From: Phycomyces nitens
Taxonomy: Eukaryota > Mucoromycota > Mucoromycetes > Mucorales > Phycomycetaceae
Assembly (NCBI GenBank): GCA_022702545.1
Contig: JAHRBC010000005.1
Span: 1,302,001 to 1,366,000 of the forward strand
Reading direction: 5' to 3'
Length of the DNA stretch: 64,000 nucleotides
The notes below the pieces were generated by a model. It had not been told where the DNA came from, searched no databases, and worked only from the letters and a program-made list of their open reading frames with translations. Shown here piece by piece: positions 1 to 11,366 of this stretch (positions within the stretch are counted from its first letter, which is position 1; each line of letters begins with the position of its first letter). Made by a program: the position numbers and the translations under genes.

Positions 1-694
1 TCAATAACTAGGCTATTTTCAGTGTGTGTTATACATTAACAATAAGCTCAACGCCTCTTCTAAAACCAATTCGACAGTAACCCCTTTGCTTCTCCTATAT
101 ATGTTGCTTTTCTTTTTAGAGTGAAATAACAAGATCAGCTTTGCTCATTATAGAACACCCATCCCTTTATTCCCTCGATTCTAGCCTTTGGATACTCCTA
201 GCACTCTAAAGCCTGGAGAAACCGGCAGATTACTGAAACACTTGTAACAAGACTTATTTTGTTTTAGCTGACAAAACATTGCAAACCCAACCATGACTTG
301 AACCCAAAAAGAGGTTACTCGAATTGGAGACAAAAAGAGCAAGGAAAACAATTAGATTTAGATGTTGAAAGATGTGCAAAACAATATACATTTATTTATA
401 CATTTATTTATCTATTTATTTATGTAGTAATTAATTAATGAATAAAATTGATCCTGCTCCATTGAAAAAGACATGTTGGAAATCCATCATGAATACTTTT
501 TCAATAAATCATGGTAAACTCGAATATATTTCTTGCAAAAGACATCTTTCGAGTCTGTTCATAGTGACGACTCGCTTTTATTGGATTCAATTCGCATTAA
601 TCAAAAATAATAACAATAATATTTATATAGATTTTTTGATACATACATACTACATACAATTTCTTTCCTACCACCAAAAAATACCCAAACGTCA
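1..694. other. Non-coding leader of window
   Basis: No convincing exon is visible. The stretch is AT-rich, with a run of TTTA/TTTAT units around 390-425. The single 86-codon frame at 438-698 has no family signature and overlaps the start of the next gene. It probably holds the 3' flank of an upstream gene and the promoter of the INTS13 homolog. Confidence 0.5.
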
Positions 695-3600
695 ATGACA
701 GAGCCACGTACAGTTGTGGTTCTGGATGGTCATCCGGCCACAATCAACTTAACCGTCTCTCCCGCAGATCCCAATCTCGCCATTTCACGTACGGTGCAAA
801 GAAACAACAACAATAACGCCAGACACACAGACTAATTGACATTTAATGATTACAGAACAACTGCCACCATTTCCACTTTGGTCATCAATCGTAGATGGCA
901 CACTTGGATTCTGTCGGATTGCATGGGATCTGTGTAGACCAGATCGTGCACCCGTAAGCCATTCAAAACAATATCCCAGATACCAATGATTGAATATTAC
1001 AACAAACACAATCGTAATAATTTTATTATATACATGCATATGCATGTCACCCATAAAATGCACATTGCTAGGTTCGAGTAATCGTAGCCAAGCAGGAAAC
1101 CCAAGTACTCAACTCATGGCGAGATCCTGACCAGACCCTTGTCAAGGTGTCTAATGGCTTCCGAGCCACCCAACCCAAAGGTCCACTTGCTAGTAATGAG
1201 CGTCTGGGCCCAGCATTGAAACAGGCGTTTAGTGCTCTCTTGTCGAGCAAAGGACCACCCTTGCCTCGCTGGCGCCGGTTTAGGATCGTGCTCGTAATCC
1301 TACGCAAGAAGCAAGACGAGGTCGGATACATGTACCGAGACAATGAGGACGATACGGAAACTATGGATCTAAAGAGTCTTGTGTTTGAGGCATTGCATAC
1401 ATTGACGCCTGACAAACTATCAACGTAAGTTCATAATAGAGAAATATGTATGGTTCAATGAAACGCCAAATGACTTTTTGTTTGATGGGTTGCATAGAGT
1501 CAAACACGTACAGGTAGATGTACTGAGACTTTTACCTAATAATGAAGTCGTGGGAGATATGTTACCTTGCCAGGTTTGTATTCACAGGAAATAATAATAA
1601 TACAGTGTTTGGTGATTTGTTAAGCTGGTTTCTTGGCAAATCTAGATCTCGCCCCAACTGACACTGTCGGTCTATAATGTGCCAAACGGAAGAAACGATC
1701 TTCATCAGGCCATGATCAATCTAGCACAGCAATATTACAATGTCAATCATTTACTGGTCTCCAAGATCCCCATGAAGGTGCACAATCGACTTTTTTTTCC
1801 TTTTTTTGAAATAAACAGGTCGAATGGCTACTGATTAGTTATATAGACAAAGGCAGATCTGGCCCATCCCAATCAGACTACAACCAAGACGGTCTCGTTT
1901 TATTACCAGGCCGGGTGCCAGCATCGTCTTGATCTAAAGACCCCAACACCAGAATCAAAACTCCATCACCCAGACTTCCTCAACGATCGTACTACAAATC
2001 TCTTGTACTTGAAACGTAGCAAACGCTCAGGTAAAATGGGCAATAGCATAAAACGGCTCAAGCACTCATTTGTGATTAGACAGCGGATGGTGCACATGCA
2101 TGCATGCAGTCTCTCCTATGAAAGTAAGTAGTAGCCCATAAACACAAATATATGTTATGAATATATGGCATGTGTGATAATATTTTACAAAAACTACTAT
2201 TTCTAGCCTTCAGACCCACCTACAGAAGTATTTTTGGAAATGATACTCAAAGGCAAGTCTTCTTTATTGCTTTACAGACTCTAATGGATAAACAAAAACT
2301 AAAGAAAACCTCATATGTACATATATAGGAAGCTCCTCCTATTTGGTAACAGCAGAAGCCCATGAGGCCAACAAAAAGGATTGGACCCATATGTTAATGG
2401 AGCATCAAGGTAACCTTTTTATTTACTATTTTGTTATTGGCGTTCAAACCATGTCCTAATACACATCAACTACCCTGGTGCCTTTCTATCCAGGGGGGGT
2501 TTATTTGAGGTGTCTCGATCGCCAGACTGAGGCGTTGTTTTCCAAGGCAGAAGGTGTCCAAATCAAGCAAGATCCGGAAAGACACAATATCAAACAGGAA
2601 CCTGATGGAGAAACGCCAATCAAGAGAGAAGTGTCTGTAAAAGATGAGTTTGGGCCATCTATATTTGACGAAGAGCCTCCATCGATTGCTCCCCCAAAAC
2701 CAGCCGTCAACGTTTCTGCCGCAACTCTACAGGTAATATATATATAATAAGAAGTGTTGATATAGGATAACCAAGACCACTGACCTGGCTTGCAATAAAA
2801 CCTGACAGGAATTCATGGATAGCTGTGTAAGGCCATGTGTATTTGAAAGCTATGAGCAATTCTTGGGTGCTTCTGGACCAGGAAATCCATGTGCACTAGT
2901 TCCTTTTAATCCTTTTCGCTACTCGCATCAGGACACCTTGCCGGCTCTTTTGAGCACAATAGCTACAAAGGACAAGGTTTTTACGAACCAATACCTCGAA
3001 AGAGCTGCAAGGTGGCGTACTTGCATGCGAGACTGTAATGGCACAGACAAATTTCCAGTCAATCTGGAAGCGAGGTCCATTGCCGCTTGTTCTGTCGATG
3101 TTCTTAATGGTGCACCTCTCGGAACTGGATTTGGTGTTGCTTCGGTAAGTAATTTGGAAAAAAAGCTACGATCTTTAATATCAAAATGGATATGAAAACA
3201 AGGTGCATACTTAATCAAGGGGGGAGTAATATAATGTACATATATAAAATAACAAGAAGAAGAGGAAGAAGAATAAGAGGGGAAAAAAGGGGGAAAGGGG
3301 AATTCAAGGATCCAGAGGGGTGGGGATGGGGATGGGGGGATGACTTGTGCATTATGTATTACATAAAGTATGTTTGTGCTTTTTCTCATATACAAAATGT
3401 CCAAATCCCATAGGGGCTTGTCAATGACTTGTTTGAACAGTTGGAGGGAATCGTTCTACAGGACCAAATCCGGGACATGCAGGCTGCAGAAGGATTGGTG
3501 GATATGGCAAGTGTTAAGTTTATTAAAAAAAAAACCATTTGATTTTAACTGTTTTCTGTCCAAAGCTTATCGATGAACTGACAATGGCCTTTCGAGGCAC

Positions 3601-4463
3601 TCCAAAGAATGCGTTCCCAAAGGCATTGCGGGGAAAGGCTGTCGAGTAAGTTGGTTATTAAAGAATAGTAATGGTCATAGTTTGCTTACAAGACTCTCTT
3701 GAAAAGATTGCTAGCCAAGAAACTCTTGTTGGCTCTTCAATTGGTTGCCAAGAGATTTATGGATAATTCACCCAGTCATGGTATTGTGCGTTATATACTC
3801 TAGAGATACCTGCACTACCCTAACTTTTTTTTATATTGGTTCTTGTAACAGTTGTGTACCCGTATTCTGACCATGATTGCTCAAAAGACACAGCCAAAAG
3901 AACCAGAGTCTACTCAAAAGCCTGCAAATATTCCACAGCAAGAATCCGGAGTTGAGATGGCCTGGCGCCAGAGTCAACATTATCAAAACATGAGCCACCG
4001 GGAAAGGGAAGATGCTGTGACCACAGATGGTATGGATAGTAATATCAGCAAAGATGGAGGCTTTAAGCCACAGAACCGAGGCCAATCTGGAGTCAATCCT
4101 CTTTTCCGTGGTCGCCGCAGCAAACAGCCAGATAATACAGGGTTTGGGCCCAATGGTGGGTCTGAAAGGTCAAAATATGCTGGTACATCGGCCATGTACA
4201 AATCCTATCTTGACATGGCACCACCCACAAGTGAGGAAAAGGCAGCAGAGGAAGCTGAAGAGGAAAAGGCATTGGGTGTGCCTCAGAGCATTCATTGGGC
4301 ATACTGGAAAACCCGCCAGATCCGGAAACGTGGGTTCCGTGAAGAAAAGGATCCCTATGATGGGACTGAACTGGTACATAAACAAGGAGGATGGCAAAGA
4401 GCCAAGAAGGAATTCGACAGTCGGCTGCCTGTCCAAGGAGGAGAGCAAGGCGAATTGATATAA
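695..4463 (+). CDS. INTS13: Integrator complex subunit 13 (Asunder) homolog, multi-exon
   Basis: Assembled product follows the INTS13/Asunder layout. The N-terminus has VVVLDGHPATIN (compare the VFVVDH start of the VWA-like fold), then PLWSSIVDGTLGFCRIAWDL, then VLNSWRDPDQTLVKVSN. Later come a SKIPMK motif, GWCTCMHAVSP, and VFLEMILKGSSSYLVTAEAH, all in the family order. Exons 1-3 are 695-788, 856-953 and 1072-1424; exon 4 starts at 1498. The last exon is read in the long frame ending with TAA at 4463, joined through a GTGCGT donor near 3786. Known role in animals: bridging module of the Integrator RNA endonuclease/phosphatase that processes snRNAs and terminates paused Pol II transcripts in the nucleus. 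A lysine-rich insert (codons near 2550-2660) carries four SUMO-type sites. The 200-residue C-terminal tail looks lineage-specific. Middle exon borders are approximate. Identity rests on remembered family motifs. Confidence 0.75.
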
Positions 4464-4557
4464 CTGAATTGATATATTTATATATATATATAATACATTA
4501 TAAAATTACATTTATCTATAGACCAAACCATTAGAAAACACTTTATGAATTAAGAAA

Positions 4558-5667
4558 TTAACCCATTGCTTGACCAAATGCATTAGAGGCCACATTTACA
4601 CCCCAATTGGCATTAAGCACTGCTTCTCCCTTTGGTGGTGCCTCTGGGTGCTCGCGCCAAAAGGCGACTTGCTGACAAATATGACTATTTACAAATCTAG
4701 AATATATCCAGGTGAAGCAAGTCATGCAGATTGTAATGAGGCCAAACAGTATATACCCAGCCAGCTGGGCATTGCCAATGTCAGTTCCTGTCTCAACCAC
4801 AATAACCTTGACCACAAACCCAATGATCAACATTGTTCCCCATGCACCAGTCATGATTCTCATGTCTGTCCTAAACCTGGCTGCGTGTGTGTATAGCCTG
4901 TGGTGGCAAGCCTGTCAATACACTTCACCAGGAAAGATTGGTGGGGGGGAGGGGGGTTTACCAGTCCATCTTTTGAGCCTTTGTCTTTGGCTTTGTGGTC
5001 TGGAGCCGCTGGTCATCGTGAGCCTGAAGAATTTCGTCTGGTTCCTGACGGGGCATAATCTGGCTTGCAACTTGATAAACTAAAGGCCGTATTTCAAATG
5101 ACCCAAAACGGATAGGCACAAGAGACAATAGGCAAAATACACCGACCATAAGAGGAGTAATTGACTCACAGATTGTGGCTACTTGGTCGCTCGGCTCAGC
5201 AATAGACTTTGGTATTTTGTTGGTGAGCGTATTGGCTTGTATTGTCAAGAATTATATAAAGAAAAAGAAAACATACCACGATTCCTGTGATGAGGAAACT
5301 GATTCCGGCGACCAGGCCGAGAAGATCGAGTCTGCGTTCCCTTGCCATTCGTCTGTAAAACACTTGAGTTTGACATTTGTATAAAAATAGATAAAACTCA
5401 CGTCAGGACACTGATAAGAGGTGGAGAAGAGGCTACAATCATGGCCAATACTTGGCCGATGATAGGTCGTAAGATATGGTACAATAGAATAGGTAAACCA
5501 ATATCCCACAAGAGAGCAATAAAAAGGTTCAAGCAGGGACGGCCTGAAAAGAAGGAGAAACTAAAGATGTCCTGGACCGTCCCGAGGTCCATTGGGAGGT
5601 CCTCGTCTTGTTCCCCGAGACGATGTGTCAATGGGACAGTATCCTGAGAATCTTCCTTGTTTACCAT
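4558..5667 (-). CDS. VC0807-like multipass membrane protein
   Basis: Four exons (5402-5667, 5277-5352, 4962-5206, 4558-4876) sum to 302 codons. The first exon contains LLWDIGLPILLYHILRPIIG followed by a second hydrophobic stretch. The second exon has the basic loop RMARERRLDLLGLVAGISFL, and later exons add about four more membrane segments. This order (helix, LRP motif, R-R-R-x-D-x-L-x-L loop, helices) is that of the bacterial/fungal VC0807 family, whose function is unknown. The third exon could start at 5194 instead of 5206, four residues shorter. The start is set at the ATG before VNKEDSQ; an upstream in-frame extension to 5871 reads like leader DNA. Its stop lies 95 bp from that of the INTS13 homolog (convergent), and its promoter is shared with the carboxypeptidase. 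Confidence 0.7.
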
Positions 5668-5739
5668 GGTTTGTAAAGTAGAAAAGAACAAGAGAGAAGA
5701 CAAGATGGAAGCTGGTAAGAAAAGTGTGACAGGAGATGA

Positions 5740-5747
5740 TGACGTCA
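5740..5747. promoter_or_regulatory. Perfect CRE-like palindrome TGACGTCA
   Basis: The palindrome TGACGTCA lies about 75 bp upstream of the VC0807-like start codon, in the 560 bp divergent region shared with the carboxypeptidase. A near-match TGACGTCG occurs at 6082-6089, and GCGTCATC lies near 5955. bZIP (ATF/CREB) factors bind such sites. Function here is inference. Confidence 0.4.
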
Positions 5748-6167
5748 AGGAGGTGTGTGCGTGCAAATATGTAGAGGTGGATGATCCCCGGAAGTCGGTC
5801 AAACCAGCTTTGATCCTTTCTGGTGCCTGGAATAATAGTAATATAAAAAAAAGTGCCATTTTTGTCAACAAATGCCCAAACGGGGTTTGTCTTGGGTCTT
5901 AATGTATTTAAAACTTCGCCACTGACAAGTGAGCTTGCAAGAGTGTAATTACATGCGTCATCAAATTACATTGATGTTTATGAGATTGGCCAAGACTTCC
6001 TGGCACAGTTGTAGGGCCTTGATTGTCTTGATTGCCTTGGTGGTTATTGTTTCGTGTACCATGCATGATACGCACCACGTCTGACGTCGGTGCACAATAG
6101 GCAAAAGAGTTGTGTCAGGTACGACACGGATAATTAAATCGGCGATTATATTTTACTTTGCGAATCG

Positions 6168-6177
6168 TATAAAAAGG
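6168..6177 (+). promoter_or_regulatory. TATA box of carboxypeptidase gene
   Basis: TATAAAAAGG lies about 60 bp upstream of the carboxypeptidase ATG at 6229. It is the clearest TATA element in this intergenic region. Confidence 0.5.
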
Positions 6178-6189
6178 TTGCCTAGCAAC
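6177..6189. promoter_or_regulatory. RFX X-box-like inverted repeat
   Basis: GTTGCCTAGCAAC matches the RFX consensus GTNRCC-N(0-3)-RGYAAC on both half-sites with a one-base spacer. It abuts the TATA box and lies 40 bp before the carboxypeptidase ATG. In fungi, RFX/Crt1 proteins are repressors linked to DNA damage or cell cycle. Occupancy is not shown by sequence. Confidence 0.35.
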
Positions 6190-6228
6190 TGTTGATTGTT
6201 TTCACCTTATTCCCAAATACTAAAATCA

Positions 6229-8110
6229 ATGCCCTCCATTGCCTCTCTTGCCAAACTGGCAATTGGAGCTGCCATTCTGGCAACCGTAGCAGCAGAACCT
6301 CAGCTGGTGATCCAGCAACAAGGAGACCTGTCCACCACCTGGGGCAACGTCCATGACGTCCTTCAATCATCAGTCCAAGGATCCATTGAGGCTACCAAGA
6401 AGATGTTTGGGGAAAAGATCGAAAAGGCCCAACACGCAATTGATGACTCCTTCAAGGCGTTTACTCACCCTGCTTTCCCAGAGTATGGCATGCGCTACAA
6501 GGAACCATCCCTCTGTGATCCTGATGTTCGCCAGGTAAGAATAGTAGTGTTTCATATACATATATACATATATATACATATATCTTGCTGCCGTTCTGAC
6601 GCCATCAAAAAACCTTGCTTGTATAGATCAGTGGCTATCTTGATGTTGATAGCGACAAGCACTTTTTCTTTTGGTTCTTTGAGTCCAGAGATAAGCCTGC
6701 AGAAGATCCTCTTGTTCTCTGGTTGAACGGTGGTCCTGGCTGCTCTTCCTTGACTGGTCTTTTCATGGAACTAGGGTAAAAGACGCCAAGCACTAAGCTA
6801 AAACATTAAAGCTGACGCGTGTCTTGTAGTCCATGCACTGTCAATCTTCCTGGCAATGACACCATCCCAAACAAATACTCGTGGAACAACAATGCCAATG
6901 TGATCTTCCTTGATCAGGTATAGTTGTACAGTATAAAAAAGTCCCAAGTGCTCTAACACTCCAATCCAGCCAATCAACGTCGGCTATTCCTATGGCTCTG
7001 GAGGTGCTTCCAACACTGTGGCCGCAGCAAAGGATGTCAATGCATTTCTGCAGCTGTTCCTCAAGGAGTTTGCAGGTATGGATAAACCATTATCCATCAA
7101 TAAGTATCTAACCGTCCCATAGAGTACTCCCACCTTGACTTCCACATCTCTGGTGAATCATGCAAGTATCTCCCTTTTTTTTATTCATACACCAGCAAGG
7201 TTTAAACTAAACCCTGTCCCATTTAATTTCATTTTAATTAGACGCCGGCCATTATATCCCTGCTATTGCTGGTGTCATTAACCGCCAAAACAACGGCGAA
7301 TACTTGTCAGCAAGCGTCCATGCCCAGGCATCTACCTTGTCTACCATCAACCTAAAGAGTCTGCTTATTGGAAATGGCTTGACTGATCCCCTTGTCCAGT
7401 ACAAATACTATGCTCAGATGGCCTGTGACAACTCTTATGGCCCTACCTTGGATCGCTCTACTTGCGATAGAATGGAGGCCCAGTACCCTGCATGTGCCCG
7501 TCTGATCGAGAATTGCTACAAGTCCAAGAGCGTGTTTGCCTGTTTGCCTGCTGCCATGAAATGTAACAAGGACCAGATTCAGCCCTACCAGCAGACCGGA
7601 AAGAACCCCTACGATGTGCGTGAGGACTGCAAGGGAGGAAACCTCTGTTACGATATCCTCGAGAGTGTCCAGACCTATCTCAACAGAGAGGACGTCAAGA
7701 AGTCGGTTGGAGCTCAGATCGAATCATACGAGAGTTGCAACATGCAAATCAACTTCCGTTTCCAGATGGCTGGCGACTGGATGCTTCCCTATGTGAATGA
7801 GATCGCACCTCTTCTTGAGGACAAGATCCGCATTCTCATCTATGCAGGCGATGCAGACTTTATCTGTAACTGGATGGGCAACAAGGCATGGACCCTTGAG
7901 TTGCCCTGGAGTGGTCAGCAGGAGTTCGTCTCTGCAGAAGACGAAGACTGGATCTCTGATATCACAGGTGAAAAGGCTGGTGAGTTGCGCACTACCAAGG
8001 ATGGTCTGTTTGCCTTTTTGCGTGTATATGGTGCTGGACATATGGTTCCCTATGACCAGCCCGAGCATGGCCTTGATATGCTCAACGGTTGGATCCGTGG
8101 CTTCCGTTAA
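6229..8110 (+). CDS. PRC1: Carboxypeptidase Y-type vacuolar serine carboxypeptidase
   Basis: Six exons (6229-6534, 6627-6775, 6830-6917, 6970-7075, 7123-7161, 7242-8110) give 518 residues. An N-terminal hydrophobic signal ([20 protein letters not shown]) precedes a roughly 100-residue propeptide. The S10 family core follows: [11 protein letters not shown], the nucleophile Ser in GESYAGHYIP, the Asp in [11 protein letters not shown], and the His in [11 protein letters not shown]. The family removes C-terminal residues from peptides in the vacuole after propeptide cleavage. Exon 5 ends exactly inside the nucleophile motif (GES|YAGH), and that intron starts with GC (gcaagt at 7162), because no GT donor gives the motif. 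The gene lies divergent from the VC0807-like gene and 230 bp upstream of the reductase. Confidence 0.93.
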
Positions 8111-8343
8111 ATCTCTTGGAGTCTGTAGTCTATTGTGTACCTTTTTTTTTGTTTGATGTGCACAATAAGAGTAGTTGTATTTAAATAAACCGATATTCTG
8201 TGCAATTATCCGGAAAGTTAGACTTGACAATTTTCTAAATGGACCCCTATAATAATATATATTTATATATATATATATATATTTGTGTAATAAATAGGGA
8301 GGATGTTCATATCCCCCTTTCTTTACTTTGCTATTCTATCCTT

Positions 8344-9123
8344 ATGAGCTACATTACTTCAATTGGGCTTTACGTGCCCGAATGGACTTCTTTTACGATC
8401 GGTTCATTTATCCTAGGAATCTGTCTGTCCTTGAGTGCCGTCGCGACAGAGACGACAGATCCTACCCCTTACTCAAAATTTGGAAGTCGTTTGATGGACA
8501 CGATTCCTAGTCGATGGGCTATGTGTTTCATATACTTTCCTAGTGTCGTTGTCTGCATCTTTTCCAGTGGTCCTCACTGGCCGTTCTCTCGCTTTGACCT
8601 GGTCCACACCTTTACATTCCTCCATTTCTTTAAACGCCTGATCGAAGTTGGCTGGGTTCATCGCTACAGCGGCACAACCAATGTCGCCACTATTTGTATA
8701 ATCAGCTTTACCTATACCCTCACGACTCTCTTGGACCTCTTGATGGTTGCAAAGATCCCCTCAAATGTGTTTTCGCCTACCTGGGGTCTGGCTGGCCTGG
8801 TTCTGATCATTGTTGGCGAAATCAGCAATGCCTACCACCATTATTTGCTCAGACAGCTTCGCAAGGACGACACTGGCTACCATCTTCCTCGGGGTGGCAT
8901 GTTTGAATACGCGGTCGCTCCCCATTACTTTTTTGAACAATTGACATATGCTGGTTTCATGTGTCTAAGTCAGAATATTGTGACGATATCCATAAAGTTC
9001 TTCCCAATGGTCTACCTTACTCTCAGGTCAATCCGTACACACGAATGGTATGCCAAGAATCTCGGAAAGACCGAGAAGAAATTGGTCTTGGAGCGTAAAT
9101 ACTTGATTCCATTCGTATGGTAG
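8344..9123 (+). CDS. 3-oxo-5-alpha-steroid 4-dehydrogenase family protein
   Basis: Intronless frame of 259 residues from the ATG at 8344, the same length as human SRD5A1. The C-terminal reductase domain is clear: YLLRQLRKDDTGYHLPRGG, then MFEYAVAPHYFFEQLTYAGF, and the end RTHEWYAKNLGKTEKKLVLE. The N-terminal half carries the family's PSRWAMCFIYFPS segment and several membrane helices. Members reduce delta-4 double bonds in steroids, polyprenols or long-chain enoyl lipids with NADPH in the ER; the substrate here cannot be told. An in-frame ATG exists at 8239, but the 35 added codons cross a TA microsatellite (YLYIYIYI) and are more likely leader. Its stop lies 86 bp from the stop of the convergent gene. 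Confidence 0.85.
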   Translation: MSYITSIGLYVPEWTSFTIGSFILGICLSLSAVATETTDPTPYSKFGSRLMDTIPSRWAMCFIYFPSVVVCIFSSGPHWPFSRFDLVHTFTFLHFFKRLIEVGWVHRYSGTTNVATICIISFTYTLTTLLDLLMVAKIPSNVFSPTWGLAGLVLIIVGEISNAYHHYLLRQLRKDDTGYHLPRGGMFEYAVAPHYFFEQLTYAGFMCLSQNIVTISIKFFPMVYLTLRSIRTHEWYAKNLGKTEKKLVLERKYLIPFVW

Positions 9124-9208
9124 TTTTTTTTTTGAAAATGTAAATTGTATATTGTATATTGAAGCTCAAGTAACACACGACCCTTTGAATAAATATTCAT
9201 AATACCCA

Positions 9209-10607
9209 TTAGACAGACACATATACTACTCTTAATATCTCAGCTACAATGTCAGCAGATGAAAGGCTAGTAGATGCTAGCCGTAGACGATGGCCAAACA
9301 CCTTTTCGGCTGCGATGCTAACCAAGTCTGGTGTGAGGTAGTCTCTTCCAAATATCACAGCCAAGGATCTGTGGAGTAACAACTTTAGCAACCCCAATGG
9401 AAGGATGGGATTATGAAGAAAATTGTTTGTACACTTACTTTGTAACAAGAACTAATTCTTGAGAAGCACGAGCTGTCAGACCACCAATAACTAGCGGGTG
9501 AGTTCGTACACCCACGACTATGTCTCGAATGTAACGGGAAATATCGATATCGATATAAACTTCCGTTGCTCGGTCTCCCAACTGCTTTATTTCTTCTGAT
9601 TTGATGAGGGCTGCTCTTCGGCCAACATGGAATCGACCAGAGCTAGGTACAGGCTGGGCTGATTCGCCAATTGTATAGCTAACAAAGATACGATCCAGCT
9701 AAACAAAGACGAATGTTAATAGCGAGGCAGAAAACTTATTAGCCTACCAATTGAGCTGATATCAAATTGTGGTTGTAATCCTCGGGTAAAACAATTAATA
9801 GGAAAAATGGCTTGGGAAGATTATAGCGAGTGTTGGCCAGCTTGAGTTCCTTGGTGACTACCAGCTAATTCAATTGATCAATTAAACCCTCCTTTTTATT
9901 ATTATTATTTGATCCATTCTTTACCTCCAAGAGAGCAGCCTGAATGATTGGATTTGCCTGGTCGAGGGATTGGACAAGCATACATTGGGGAAGTCTATTT
10001 ATCTGAGGCCTCTTTGGTTCATCACTCTCCCATCTTTCTCTGGATCCTGTCTGGGGTCTCTTGATCGTCCGGTCTCGTTTCATTAATGTGAAATCCACAG
10101 GGCTAATAGGATGTACATGGGCATCCGAGTCCTCTTCAGATGTCTATAGTACCAACATACCTATACCTTTAGCCCTCTTGATACAAAAACCATCTATACT
10201 TGCACTTGCCTTGTGATGCTTGGCCGGGTCACGAGAGGTATGTGGTGCCTTTGGATGAAAATGATCCTCTTCTTGGGTGGATTGAAATAGAGCCTGAATG
10301 AGATCAGCCGAGGACTGATTGGCATGACAAGTGATGTTTGCAGTAGTGAATCCAAACAAACAGCGGCAAATCTAGGCAAGAATAGAAAGATTAGCTTGAA
10401 TCGATCTAGTCGCATTCCCACCTGTGTTGCCATGTGTGCCACTTCAGGTAGTCGATGAGAAGGTGTGGTTAGGATTGCATGCTTGTCTCTTCCAGACATT
10501 AAGCATAGCAAGACAGATATAAACAGGTCATGGCTAAATGAGAATCCAGTCTGACGTTTGAGTAGGGTCATTCGTTGCTTGATCCATTCTTTAGAGGGAT
10601 GCGACAT
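9209..10607 (-). CDS. Mg-chelatase-subunit-I-like degenerate AAA+ protein
   Basis: Six exons (10422-10607, 10210-10371, 9925-10143, 9748-9864, 9439-9698, 9209-9368) sum to 367 residues. The C-terminal third matches the fungal ChlI-like lid: YIDIDISRYIRDIVVGVRTH, then LVIGGLTARASQELVLVTKS, then FGRDYLTPDLVSIAAEKVFG HRL. The middle contains LPKPFFLLIVLPEDYNHNL. No Walker A motif is visible anywhere; the equivalent N-terminal stretch is RDKHAILTTPSHR. This suggests a non-ATPase or scaffold relative. Intron 2 (10144-10209) appears to use a GC donor (AAG|GCAAGT); no in-frame GT alternative was found. The gene is divergent by about 220 bp from the next gene. Function is unknown in fungi. Confidence 0.7.
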
Positions 10608-10825
10608 TTGTTGGTTTACGAGGGAAAAAGCATGTTTCAATTTCTATTTATTGGGCATTATTATTTTTGCTGTTATTGTTGTTGTTGTTTATATTGTTTA
10701 TGCTTGGATTGCATTAAAAGGGAATATATTTCTATTTAAATACATATTATTATTATTTTAAAAAACAAATCCTTCATTCTTTACCTATTTCTTTCTTTCC
10801 TTCTTGACCTCTTGCCTGCTTCATC

Positions 10826-11192
10826 ATGCCAAAGGCCACCATAGCCTCAAAGTTCTGGCAAGTAAGATAGTCAAGTGTGTCTATATTAACACTGGATCAT
10901 TAGGGTACTTCCAATCCTCCTGATTACTGGTGCTGCTGTGGTATCTAGATCCAGGGCATCATCGATTCATCCCAACATCTATGTTCATTCAGACAAAGGG
11001 CTGGGTGACCAAGAGACCCTTGAGCGTGCCAGAACGGATTGGAGGAAACGCAACAACGGTATTGGATTACGCGATGTAGAGTAAGTCTTGGTTCATTCCA
11101 ACAACAACAACAAAAACAAAAGAACATTTACTAAATGCAAACAATATATGCATCTATACATGTCTTGTAGTCGTAGTGGTGGAGGGGTATGA
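10826..11192 (+). CDS. Small single-pass membrane protein, splice model unresolved
   Basis: Start MPKATIASKFW, then a hydrophobic exon VLPILLITGAAVVSRSRASS, then IHPNIYVHSDKGLGDQETLE, and a tail ending SRSGGGV-like (D-R-S-G-G-G-V, stop at 11192). The last intron (11081-11170) is clear. The first junction is not: the obvious donor after TGGCAA leaves the second exon one base out of frame. A weak GTTCTG donor inside AAAG|TTCTGG would restore frame and delete FWQ. The protein of about 75 residues resembles small mitochondrial inner-membrane assembly factors in size and layout, but I do not recognise the family. Confidence 0.4.
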
Positions 11193-11366
11193 GCTATCTT
11201 GGACCAATCTTGGACCTCTCTCTCTCTTTCTTTCATGTCTTTATTGCTGTAAAAAAAAACAAACAAAACAAAAAGAATGGATACTACTATAGATTCACAA
11301 TAGTATGTCTATAAAATCACACGCTTATCAAGATATGCACCATTCATTTTCAAATATTGTTATCAA

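Noticed and set aside
8239..8343. N-terminal 35 codons of the reductase
   Set aside because: They translate a TA microsatellite and exceed the family's usual length; the ATG at 8344 gives the expected 259 residues.
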